Assembly (NCBI GenBank): GCA_030672555.1
Contig: DAOVGD010000152.1
Coordinates: 1 to 10,670, forward strand
Reading direction: 5' to 3'
From: Desulfobacterales bacterium
GTDB lineage: Bacteria > Desulfobacterota > Desulfobacteria > Desulfobacterales > C00003106
Length of the DNA stretch: 10,670 bases
The notes under the pieces were generated by a model that did no database searches, was not told the origin of the DNA, and saw only the letters and a program-made list of their open reading frames with translations. Shown here one piece after another: positions 1-8,300 of the stretch (position 1 is its first letter; every line of letters begins with the position of its first letter). The position numbers and the translations under genes are program-made.

Positions 1-18
1 TATACTGTCCGAGAAGGA

Positions 19-27
19 AAGGAGGTG
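19..27 (+). promoter_or_regulatory. Strong Shine-Dalgarno site deciding a TTG start for rplJ
   Basis: AAGGAGGTG is a near-perfect match to the anti-Shine-Dalgarno tail of 16S rRNA and lies 10 bases before the TTG at 38. It supports TTG as the true start: the in-frame GTG at 26 is followed at once by TGA, and the next in-frame ATG would delete about 35 residues of the conserved rRNA-binding domain. The 37 bases before the gene are the end of the L10 leader, where L10-L12 feedback control usually acts in bacteria; too little is present to judge its structure. Confidence 0.85.
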
Positions 28-37
28 TGAAAGACTA

Positions 38-562
38 TTGAATCGCCAACAAAAAGAAGAAGTTGTTAAAGAACTTCAGGAAAAATTTTCAGATACTAAG
101 ACGGCCATACTCACGGACTTCAGGGGCCTTAATGTTGATGCAATGAATGACTTGCGGAAACAGCTCAAGGCTGAGTCGGTGGAATATCGTGTGGTCAAAA
201 ATACACTGCTGAGGCTATCTACACAAGATACAGACATGGCTTTAATGAAGGATTACTTTGTAGGGCCGTGCGCGGTTGCCTTGAGTAAGGAAGATCCGGT
301 AGCTCCGGCTAAGGTCCTGGTCAAATTTGCTGGAAAGAATTCAGCCTTAGAGATCAAGGCAGGTGTATTAAATGGTAAGGTCCTGGATGTACATTCCATA
401 AAGGCATTGGCAGATCTTCCGTCTCGGGAGGTATTATTAGCCAATCTCCTCTCGGCAATGAACGGCGTGCCCGCCGGTTTGGTGGTAGCTCTCAGCGGCG
501 TTGTCAGAAATTTATTGGGTGTATTGACGGCACTGAAAGATCAAAAAGAAAAAACTGCTTAG
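38..562 (+). CDS. rplJ: 50S ribosomal protein L10 (uL10)
   Basis: L10 forms the base of the ribosomal stalk: its N-terminal domain binds 23S rRNA with L11, and its C-terminal helix holds dimers of L7/L12. The 174 residues match the usual length. Visible family landmarks are DFRGL (27-31), VKNTLL (53-58), the GP pair (76-77) and LPSREVLLANLL (127-138), followed by a long amphipathic C-terminal helix (about 145-170) that is the L12 docking site. The start is TTG, backed by a strong ribosome binding site. The gene is followed after 34 bp by rplL, whose product it binds, so the two are almost certainly co-transcribed. In known bacteria the L10-L12 complex represses its own mRNA through the leader, which is mostly outside this window. 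Nothing is broken or unusual apart from the start codon. Confidence 0.97.
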   Translation: MNRQQKEEVVKELQEKFSDTKTAILTDFRGLNVDAMNDLRKQLKAESVEYRVVKNTLLRLSTQDTDMALMKDYFVGPCAVALSKEDPVAPAKVLVKFAGKNSALEIKAGVLNGKVLDVHSIKALADLPSREVLLANLLSAMNGVPAGLVVALSGVVRNLLGVLTALKDQKEKTA

Positions 563-596
563 AAATAAAAGAAATAGTTTTAGGAGGAAGACTGAA

Positions 597-977
597 ATGG
601 CAAATATTGCAAAAGAAGATGTCATTGAATTTATATCGAGTATGTCTGTATTGGAACTCTCTGAGCTGGTAAAAGAGCTTGAAGAAAAATTTGGGGTCAG
701 CGCTGCAGCGCCTGTTGCTATGGCGGCTATGCCCGCTGCCAGCGGGGAGGCAGCGGCTGAAGAAAAGACGGAATTTGATGTAATCCTGACAGCGCCTGGT
801 GATAAGAAGATTCAGGCAATCAAAGTAGTTAGGGCAATTACCGGGCTCGGATTGAAAGAGGCCAAAGGATTGGTCGATAGCGCTCCTAAACCGGTTAAAG
901 AAGGGGTCTCGAAAGATGAGGCCGAAGAACTCAGAAAACAACTGGAAGAGGCAGGAGCCTCGGTTGAAATCAAATAA
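597..977 (+). CDS. rplL: 50S ribosomal protein L7/L12 (bL12)
   Basis: L7/L12 is the mobile stalk protein, present in several copies per ribosome, that recruits and stimulates GTPase factors such as EF-Tu and EF-G. The 126 residues show the three expected parts: an N-terminal dimerisation and L10-binding segment (about 1-32), an Ala/Pro/Met-rich flexible hinge (about 35-57), and a globular C-terminal domain (58-126). The factor-binding face is intact: K71, I75, K76, R79 and the GLGLKEAK stretch (83-90) correspond to E. coli K65, I69, K70, R73 and the K81/E82/K84 region. AGGAGG at 582-587 lies 9 bases before the ATG. The stop codon at 975-977 is the first triplet of the left direct repeat flanking a fold-back element, so the gene ends exactly where the repeat structure begins. 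Confidence 0.98.
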   Translation: MANIAKEDVIEFISSMSVLELSELVKELEEKFGVSAAAPVAMAAMPAASGEAAAEEKTEFDVILTAPGDKKIQAIKVVRAITGLGLKEAKGLVDSAPKPVKEGVSKDEAEELRKQLEEAGASVEIK

Positions 978-992
978 TTAATAGTATAAAAT
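964..992 (+). promoter_or_regulatory. Possible sigma70-type promoter upstream of rpoB
   Basis: TTGAAA (964-969) and TAAAAT (987-992) are each one base from consensus and are separated by 17 bases; an overlapping TATAAA (985-990) gives a 15-base spacing. The -35 lies inside the last codons of rplL, where the bases are also constrained by the protein, so a chance match is quite possible. If real it would give rpoBC transcription independent of rplJL. Its -10 falls in the left direct repeat. Confidence 0.25.
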
Positions 993-1000
993 TCTATTTT
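975..1000 (+). repeat. Left copy of direct repeat flanking a fold-back element
   Basis: These 26 bases, starting with the TAA stop of rplL, align to 1134-1160 with 22 identities of 26 and one single-base gap. All four mismatches are transitions. The copy ends exactly where the inverted repeat of the element at 1001 begins. It reads as one half of an old target-site-like duplication, though 26 bp is long for that. Confidence 0.75.
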
Positions 1001-1133
1001 GGACACAGATGACACAGATTACCATGAATTGCGAATTCCGCATTGAGGAATTGCCGAATTTTTTAATTCGTCAATGCGGCAATTCGCCAATCCGTCAAAT
1101 TTGATCGGTGTTTATCTGTGAAGGTCTGTGTCC
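1001..1133. mobile_element. Small fold-back (MITE-like) non-coding repeat element
   Basis: The segment begins with GGACACAGA (1001-1009) and ends with its exact reverse complement TCTGTGTCC (1125-1133). Inside each end there are further degenerate copies of an ACACAGAT unit pointing inward (left 1012-1019; right, on the reverse strand, CACAGAT at 1113-1119 and ACACCGAT at 1104-1111). The centre is a large imperfect hairpin (1029-1090). There is no coding capacity. Direct repeats of 26/27 bp abut both ends. Palindromic, non-coding, transposase-free and flanked by duplications is the layout of a MITE or similar dispersed repeat; dispersal elsewhere in the genome cannot be seen from here. In E. 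coli the rplL-rpoB gap carries an attenuator and an RNase III site, so this hairpin could act on rpoB expression; that is inference. Confidence 0.6.
1029..1090. repeat. Central imperfect hairpin of the fold-back element
   Basis: The innermost stem is CGAATT (1055-1060), loop TTTT, AATTCG (1065-1070). Outside it CCGCATTGA (1038-1046) pairs with TCAATGCGG (1071-1079), leaving GGAATTGC (1047-1054) as a bulge, and CGAATT (1032-1037) pairs with AATTCG (1081-1086). An alternative pairing, GAATTGCCG (1048-1056) with CGGCAATTC (1077-1085), competes with this fold. It is not a typical intrinsic terminator, because the T run is in the loop and not after the stem. Confidence 0.7.
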
Positions 1134-1160
1134 TAATTAGTAGTGTAGAAATTCCATCTT
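1134..1160 (+). repeat. Right copy of direct repeat flanking the fold-back element
   Basis: These 27 bases start directly after the terminal TCC of the element and match 975-1000 (22 of 26 identical, one inserted G at 1148). Similarity stops at 1160, where the heptamer array region begins. It may represent the original sequence just after rplL, or the copy made on insertion. Confidence 0.75.
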
Positions 1161-1168
1161 GCCTGTGA

Positions 1169-1203
1169 GCTATTAGCTATCAGCTATCAGCCATGAGCTA
1201 ATT
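1169..1203 (+). repeat. Degenerate heptanucleotide tandem repeat before rpoB
   Basis: Five 7-base units run in phase: GCTATTA, GCTATCA, GCTATCA, GCCATGA, GCTAATT. The array ends one base before the GAAGGAG ribosome binding site of rpoB (1204-1210), so it occupies the untranslated region just before it. Similar GCTATCA-type heptamer arrays are dispersed in some bacterial genomes; whether that holds here cannot be seen. Copy-number change would alter the leader but not the binding site. Confidence 0.7.
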
Positions 1204-1215
1204 GAAGGAGATAAA

Positions 1216-4200
1216 ATGTCGGACAAGTCTTCGGCGACGACCAAGCGTTTTCGGAAAAGTTTCAGCAAAATCAAAACGGTCATAGACATTCCCGATCTTA
1301 TGGGAATGCAGAAGCGGTCTTATGCCAGATTTCTGCAAATGGATGTGCCTCCTGATAAACGGGAGGACATTGGATTACAGGCCGTGTTTCACAGCGTTTT
1401 TCCAATTAAAGACTTCAGCGGGACCGCTTCTCTTGAATTTGTTAGATATACGTTTGGACAAATCAAGTATGATGTAGAAGAGTGTATTCAAAGAGGGATG
1501 ACCTGCGAGATACCGATTCGGATTACTGTTCGTTTGGTGGTATACGCTATCGATAAAGAGACCGGCAGTTCCAGTATTCGTGATATCAAGGAACAAGAGA
1601 TATATTTCGGTACCATACCCCTCATGACGGGGAAGGGGACGTTCATTATAAACGGGACGGAGCGTGTGGTTGTAAGCCAGCTACATCGCTCTCCCGGTGT
1701 CTTTTTCGATCATGATAAAGGTAAGACGCACCCGAGCGGAAAGGTCATCTATTCCGCCCGAATTATCCCCCTGCGGGGATCCTGGATTGATATGGAGATA
1801 GACACAAAGGATATTGTGTACATTCGGATTGATCGTCGCCGAAAATTTCCGGTTTCCCTCCTTTTGAAGGCCCTGGGTTATTCAACAGAAGACATATTAA
1901 ATTATTTCTATCGTAAAGAGACCATCCTTATCAATGGGGACTCTTTAAGTAAGGTCTTTGATCCAGAGCTCAGCGTGGGGGGACAGGTATCAAAAGATGT
2001 GAAAGACCCCAAAACCGGAAAGGCCATCATAAAAAAGGGAAAGAAGATTACAAAACGTGTGATTCGGGATCTGGAGAAGGCAAAGATAGAGGCTATCCCT
2101 ATTGAAACCGGTTCCATCTACGGGAAAGTATTGGCCGGCGCCGTAACGGATCCCACTACTGGAGAAGAGATAGCCGGCATTAACGAAGTAGTGGATGAAG
2201 AGATAATCGAGCGGATAAAGGCGGCCAAGATTCCTTCGATTGAATTCCTTTTTATTGATAATGTCACCACTAGTGATTCTATCCGGAAGACACTGCAGCT
2301 CGACAAGGTGAACAACCAGGATGAGGCAGTGGTGGAAATCTATAGAAGGCTCCGTCCCAGCAATCCGCCGACCATAGAGATGGCATACGATTTTTGTAAT
2401 AAGCTCTTTTTCGAGCCTACCTATTATGATCTTTCTAAGGTGGGACGCCTAAAAATGAATCTGCGCCTTGAACAGGAGGTACCGATTGAGGTTCAGACCC
2501 TCGGAAAAGAGGATATTCTCCTGACGACAAAGACATTAGTGACACTGAAGGATACGCAGGGGCCTGTAGATGACATCGACCATTTGGGGGATCGTAGAGT
2601 TCGTACTGTGGGTGAACTCCTTGAAATACAGTACCGTACAGGACTGGTTAGGATGGAACGAGCAGTCAAGGAACGTATGAGCCTCCAGGAGATTGAAGCG
2701 CTAATGCCTCACGATCTGATTAATTCCAAGCCTGTTTCCGCAGTGCTGAAAGAATTTTTCGGAACCAGCCAACTTTCCCAATTTATGGATCAGACAAATC
2801 CTCTTTCTGAAATTACCCATAAACGTCGTTTAAGTGCTTTAGGACCTGGTGGCTTGACACGAGAACGGGCCGGTTTTGAGGTGAGAGACGTTCATCCCAC
2901 CCACTACGGCCGTATCTGTCCTATAGAGACCCCTGAAGGGCCGAACATCGGATTGATCGTTTCCCTGGGTACTTATGCGAACGTGAACGATTACGGATTT
3001 ATTGAAACGCCTTACAAATTGGCAAAAGATGGTAGGGTAACTCAGAAGATTCGTTTCCTGAATGCCCTGGAAGAAAAAGACCACCCGATTGCCCAGGCAA
3101 ACGCTCCATTGACAGGAAACGGACGGTTCAAGAATCCAATGGTGTCAGCGCGTGTGGCCGGAGAATTCATGATGGTTAATCGCGAAGGGGTTAAATTCAT
3201 GGATGTCTCTCCAAACCAACTGGTGAGTATTTCGGCCTCGTTGATTCCGTTTTTAGAGAATGATGATGCCAACCGTGCGCTCATGGGATCGAACATGCAA
3301 CGTCAGGCAGTTCCTCTTTTGACAAACAGTGCTCCCCTGATCGGTACGGGTATGGAAAAGGTTGTTGCTAAGGATTCCGGAGTTACGGTAACTGCCAAAG
3401 AAGATGGGACAGTGATGGATGTGGATGCTTCCCGAATAGTGTTGCGCTATGATGCGGAAGCAGGGGATGGTACAAAACCGAAAGTGGAAATTTGTAAGTT
3501 AAATAAATTCAACAGATCGAATCAGAATACCTGTTTTAACCACAAACCGATTGTTCGGAAAGGTGACAGAGTTAAAAAGGGAGATATTATTGCTGACGGC
3601 CCTGCTACTGAAAAGGGAGAACTCGCTCTTGGAAAGAATATCATGGTTGCCTTCATGCCGTGGGGAGGCTACAATTTCGAAGATTCTATACTGGTTAGCG
3701 AACGCTTGATCAAAGAGGGGGTATTTACATCGGTTCATATTGAAGAGTTTGACACTGTTGCCCGGGATACAAAACTCGGCAAGGAAGAGATCACGCGGGA
3801 TATACCGAACGTGGGAGAGGATGCGTTAAAAGATCTGGATGAAAGCGGAATTGTTCGGATTGGCGCCGAGGTAGGCCCTGGTGATATATTAGTAGGCAAA
3901 ATTACCCCAAAAGGGGAGACGCAACTTTCTCCGGAAGAAAAACTCTTGAGAGCAATTTTTGGAGAAAAGGCTGGTGATGTAAAAGATACGTCTCTTCGAG
4001 TTCCCCCTGGAATTTCCGGAATTGTAATTGATGCCAAGGTTTTTTCACGCAAGGGAGTGGAAAAAGACAGTCGTGCAAAATCGGTTGAAAACGAGGAGAT
4101 CGTTCGACTCGAAAAAGATCGGAAAGATGAGCTTAAGATTATAAAAGAATCGACTCGAGAAAGGCTCAAGGAGCTTTTGGCCGGACAGAAATGTGGCGCT

Positions 4201-5322
4201 TCCATCAAAGATGACAGCGGTAAAATTGTGGTGAAGAAGGGGGCGCAAATTAATGCTTCCGACATAGATTCCATCCCTTTACAAAAGTGGGGTCGAGTTG
4301 TTCTGCCGGATGATGATATAACTGAGAAGGTATCAAAGCTATTGGATGGTTACAAAGAACAAATTGATCTTGTCAAAATGGTTTTTGAAGAAAAATTGAG
4401 TCGCCTACGGAAAGGTGATGAACTCCCTCCTGGTGTTATCAAATTGGTCAAGGTCTATGTCGCTATGAAGCGCAAGCTTTCGGTCGGGGACAAGATGGCA
4501 GGTCGTCATGGAAACAAGGGGGTTGTTTCGAGAATCCTTCCTGAGGAGGATATGCCTTATTTTGAAGATGGTACGCCGGTAGATATGGTGTTAAACCCGT
4601 TGGGGGTCCCTTCACGAATGAATGTAGGACAGGTATTGGAAATCCATTTGGGATGGGCGGCCTGGGGCTTGGGCCAGCAGATTTACAATTTACTTGAGAA
4701 GGCGGAATACGAACTAATAAGGAAAAAACTGAAACGTATCTTCACATCGAAATCGATGCAAGCCATGATAGACGACATGGATGATGAAGAACTGAAAAAT
4801 CTTGCGCTTTATTATCGCAATGGTGTCCATTTGGCAACATCAGTCTTTGACGGTGCGACTGAAAAGGAGATTGAAAAGCTTCTCAACGATGCCGGCCTTC
4901 CCTCTGTTGGACAGGCCACCCTTTATGACGGTCGAACAGGAGAGACGTTTGATAATAAAGTGACGGTAGGGATTATGTACATGCTGAAATTGCATCATCT
5001 GGTTGCTGACAAGATTCATGCAAGATCGATCGGGCCTTATTCACTGGTAACCCAGCAACCTCTTGGGGGCAAAGCCCAGTTCGGTGGTCAACGCCTTGGT
5101 GAAATGGAAGTTTGGGCTATGGAGGCCTATGGAGCTGCCTATGCGCTGCAAGAATTTTTGACTGTGAAATCGGATGATGTAGCAGGCCGAACTCGTATGT
5201 ATGAAAAGATTGTCAAGGGTGACAATACACTGGAACCAGGTTTGCCGGAGTCATTCAATGTACTGATCAAGGAGCTTCAGAGCCTTGGGTTAGATGTGCA
5301 GCTTGAAGAGAAGGAAAAATAA
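1216..5322 (+). CDS. rpoB: DNA-directed RNA polymerase beta subunit
   Basis: Beta forms half of the RNA polymerase active-site cleft and pairs with beta' (next gene). It is full length at 1368 residues (E. coli has 1342). SQLHRSPGVFFD lies at 154-165. The rifampicin-pocket cluster runs from G516 to L542 with D525, H535 and S540 at the positions of E. coli D516, H526 and S531, all wild type, so a sensitive enzyme is predicted. NFEDS (820-824) supplies the acidic pair E822/D823 near the catalytic site, and KMAGRHGNKG (1093-1102) supplies the two lysines matching E. coli K1065 and K1073. Insertions SI1 (about 230-350) and SI2 (about 947-1070) are present, and each contains a related GK-I-KKG-I pattern. 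The ATG has AAGGAG five bases before it. rpoC follows after 11 bp. The long leader carries repeats described separately. Confidence 0.99.
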   Translation: MSDKSSATTKRFRKSFSKIKTVIDIPDLMGMQKRSYARFLQMDVPPDKREDIGLQAVFHSVFPIKDFSGTASLEFVRYTFGQIKYDVEECIQRGMTCEIPIRITVRLVVYAIDKETGSSSIRDIKEQEIYFGTIPLMTGKGTFIINGTERVVVSQLHRSPGVFFDHDKGKTHPSGKVIYSARIIPLRGSWIDMEIDTKDIVYIRIDRRRKFPVSLLLKALGYSTEDILNYFYRKETILINGDSLSKVFDPELSVGGQVSKDVKDPKTGKAIIKKGKKITKRVIRDLEKAKIEAIPIETGSIYGKVLAGAVTDPTTGEEIAGINEVVDEEIIERIKAAKIPSIEFLFIDNVTTSDSIRKTLQLDKVNNQDEAVVEIYRRLRPSNPPTIEMAYDFCNKLFFEPTYYDLSKVGRLKMNLRLEQEVPIEVQTLGKEDILLTTKTLVTLKDTQGPVDDIDHLGDRRVRTVGELLEIQYRTGLVRMERAVKERMSLQEIEALMPHDLINSKPVSAVLKEFFGTSQLSQFMDQTNPLSEITHKRRLSALGPGGLTRERAGFEVRDVHPTHYGRICPIETPEGPNIGLIVSLGTYANVNDYGFIETPYKLAKDGRVTQKIRFLNALEEKDHPIAQANAPLTGNGRFKNPMVSARVAGEFMMVNREGVKFMDVSPNQLVSISASLIPFLENDDANRALMGSNMQRQAVPLLTNSAPLIGTGMEKVVAKDSGVTVTAKEDGTVMDVDASRIVLRYDAEAGDGTKPKVEICKLNKFNRSNQNTCFNHKPIVRKGDRVKKGDIIADGPATEKGELALGKNIMVAFMPWGGYNFEDSILVSERLIKEGVFTSVHIEEFDTVARDTKLGKEEITRDIPNVGEDALKDLDESGIVRIGAEVGPGDILVGKITPKGETQLSPEEKLLRAIFGEKAGDVKDTSLRVPPGISGIVIDAKVFSRKGVEKDSRAKSVENEEIVRLEKDRKDELKIIKESTRERLKELLAGQKCGASIKDDSGKIVVKKGAQINASDIDSIPLQKWGRVVLPDDDITEKVSKLLDGYKEQIDLVKMVFEEKLSRLRKGDELPPGVIKLVKVYVAMKRKLSVGDKMAGRHGNKGVVSRILPEEDMPYFEDGTPVDMVLNPLGVPSRMNVGQVLEIHLGWAAWGLGQQIYNLLEKAEYELIRKKLKRIFTSKSMQAMIDDMDDEELKNLALYYRNGVHLATSVFDGATEKEIEKLLNDAGLPSVGQATLYDGRTGETFDNKVTVGIMYMLKLHHLVADKIHARSIGPYSLVTQQPLGGKAQFGGQRLGEMEVWAMEAYGAAYALQEFLTVKSDDVAGRTRMYEKIVKGDNTLEPGLPESFNVLIKELQSLGLDVQLEEKEK

Positions 5323-5327
5323 AGGAG
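5322..5327 (+). promoter_or_regulatory. Shine-Dalgarno site deciding the TTG start of rpoC
   Basis: AAGGAG begins on the last base of the rpoB stop codon and lies six bases before TTG at 5334. The resulting N-terminus (MEDIYSFF) runs into the conserved beta' start region at the right distance from the zinc-binding cysteines (70-88), the same numbering as E. coli, so no other start is needed. The close spacing suggests translational coupling with rpoB. Confidence 0.85.
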
Positions 5328-5333
5328 AGAACA

Positions 5334-8300
5334 TTGGAAGATATTTACAGCTTTTTTGCACGGCCGAAAGATCCGGTTAAGTTTGGAGCGGTCAAAATTT
5401 CTATCGCTTCCACTGAGAAGATACGGGAGTGGTCTTACGGTGAAATCAAAAAGCCTGAAACTATCAATTATCGTACGTTCAAGCCGGAACGAGATGGGCT
5501 ATTCTGTGCCAAAATATTCGGGCCGACCAAGGATTACGAGTGCAACTGCGGTAAATACAAGCGGATGAAACATCGAGGCGTAGTATGTGAGAAGTGTGGA
5601 GTAGAAGTCATACAGTCCAAAGTGAGAAGAGAGCGGATGGGCCATATTGAGTTGGCTACCCCTGTTGCCCATATCTGGTTCTTAAAAAGTCTTCCGAGCA
5701 AAATCGGAAACCTTCTCGATATTACTATGAAAGAATTGGAGAAGGTCCTTTATTTTGATGCGTATGTTGTCACTGATCCCAATAACACTCCTCTGAAATA
5801 TAAAGAAATCCTGACAGAAGAAAAGTATAACGAGGCCCGTGAAAAGTATGGGACGGCCTTTAAGGCAGAGATGGGTGCTGAAGGAATCAAAACAATTTTG
5901 GCTAAAATAGACTTAGACCAGGTTCATGCTGATCTTCGCGAGGAAATACGGAATACTGGTTCAGAGGCCAAAAGAAAGAAGTGTTTCAAGCAGCTTAAGG
6001 TGGTCGACGCCTTTAGGCGATCGAATAATCATCCTGATTGGATGATAATGGATGTCATTCCTGTGTTACCCCCTGATCTGCGCCCCTTGGTCCCCTTGGA
6101 GGGGGGACGTTTTGCCACTTCCGATCTGAACGATCTTTACAGACGGGTCATCAATAGAAATAATCGTCTGAAAAGACTCAAGGATCTGCACGCTCCGGAT
6201 ATCATCATACGCAACGAGAAAAGGATGCTTCAGGAATCGGTAGACGTCTTGTTTGATAATGGCAGAAGAGGCAAGACCGTTACCGGTACCAATAAACGGC
6301 CTCTAAAATCATTAAGTGATATGCTTAAGGGCAAGCAGGGACGGTTCCGCCAGAATCTATTAGGGAAACGTGTTGACTATTCCGGTAGAACGGTCATTGT
6401 CGTTGGACCGGAGTTGCGTCTGCATCAATGTGGCCTTCCGAAACAGATGGCGTTAGAGCTGTTTAAGCCATTTGTTTACAGTGGGCTTGAAGCCAAAGGG
6501 TATGTTACCACCATAAAGAGCGCTAAAAGAATGGTGGAACGCGAGACTCCGGAAGTTTGGGATACCTTGGACGAAGTCGTAAAAGAATACCCTATTATTT
6601 TGAACCGCGCTCCCACCTTACACCGCCTCGGCATGCAGGCCTTTGAACCGATTTTGATCGAGGGTAAGGCGATTCAGCTCCATCCTCTGGTCTGTACAGC
6701 CTTTAATGCGGATTTCGATGGCGACCAGATGGCGGTCCATATTCCCCTTTCCATAGAGGCGCAAATTGAAGCACGTGTGCTGATGATGTCCACCAATAAT
6801 ATCCTGTCTCCAGCCAATGGGGAGCCGATCATTGTGCCGACTCAGGATATTGTACTCGGGATATATTACCTTACTCGTACTGTCGCACGTGAAAAGGGAG
6901 CGGGAAAGATTTTTGCGAATCCCGAAGAAGTTCGCGTGGCTTATGACGCCGGCATGGCAGGACTGCATGCTCCTATACAGGTTCGTATGGATGGCAAACG
7001 TGTCGACACCAGTGTGGGGCGTATTATTTTTAGGGAGATTGTACCATCTGAGCTTCCTTTTGATCTGATTAACAAGGTTATGGATAAGAAGGCCCTGCGT
7101 AATTTGATTAACCAATGTTATCGGACCCTTGGTATCAAAACGACCGTTATTCTAACTGATAGGTTGAAGGATTTGGGTTTTTCTTGTGCTACGAGAGCAG
7201 CCCTCTCAGTGGCAGTGAATGATATGGTCATTCCCCCAAAGAAAGACGCTATCTTGAAAGCGGCCGAAAAGGAAGTTAAGGAGATTGAGGAACAGTATGT
7301 GGAGGGCCTGATCACCCGAGGCGAAAAATATAACAAGGTGGTTGATATCTGGGCCAAGGCTACGGACGAAGTTGCCAATGAGATGATGGAAGAGATGAAG
7401 ATGGCGCCGGTAGTGGATGAAGATGGCGAGGTTGTTCGTGGAGAAGATGGTGAGATCCTCAAGGAGGAAAGTTTTAATTCCATATACATTATGGCCGATT
7501 CCGGATCGAGAGGGAGTAAAGACCAGATGCGCCAATTGGCCGGGATGCGTGGTCTGATGGCCAAACCGTCCGGCGAAATTATTGAGACCCCTATAACGTC
7601 GAATTTCCGGGAGGGGCTAACGGTGCTCCAATACTTTATCTCTACCCATGGTGCGCGGAAAGGTTTGGCAGATACCGCTTTAAAGACCGCAAATTCAGGT
7701 TACTTAACCCGGCGTTTGGTGGATGTAGCGCAGGATGCGATCATAACAGAGCAAGATTGCGGAACCACCGATGGTATTGTAGTGAAATCACTCATGGAGG
7801 GTGGTGAAATTATTCAACGGGTTGGAGAACGTGTACTTGGACGGGTTGCATTGGAAAATATACGGGATCCATTTACAGATCAAATATTGGTCAAGGCAGG
7901 CGAAGATATCGACGAGGCAAAGGTTAAAAAGATCGACGAAGCAGGTCTGGAACAGGTGAGTATCAGATCAGTTCTATCATGCCGTTCGAAGAGGGGGGCC
8001 TGTGCTAAATGTTATGGTCGAGATTTGGCCCATGGGAGACCGGTAGAGATCGGACAGGCTATAGGCATTTTGGCTGCTCAGTCAATCGGGGAACCAGGGA
8101 CACAGCTTACTATGAGGACCTTTCATATTGGAGGGACTGCCAGCCGAAGGGTGGAGCAGGCAGATATAAGGGCCAGAAACAAGGGCACGGTTAAGTTTAT
8201 CAACTTGGAGACTGTGGGAAATGCAGATGGTGAGTTGGTGGCAATGAACCGTAACGGAGAAATCGCTGTTATAAGTCCGAACGGACGCGAACGGGAACGG

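Noticed and set aside
1048..1085. Intrinsic terminator between rplL and rpoB
   Set aside because: The T run is in the hairpin loop and not after the stem, and the fold is A/T-rich with bulges.
2761..2841. Rifampicin-resistance substitutions in rpoB
   Set aside because: All main pocket residues (D525, H535, R538, S540) are the wild-type ones.
3735..4274. Open frame of 179 codons on the minus strand inside rpoB
   Set aside because: It lies opposite conserved rpoB codons, is Ser-rich low-complexity as expected of a shadow frame, and resembles no family.
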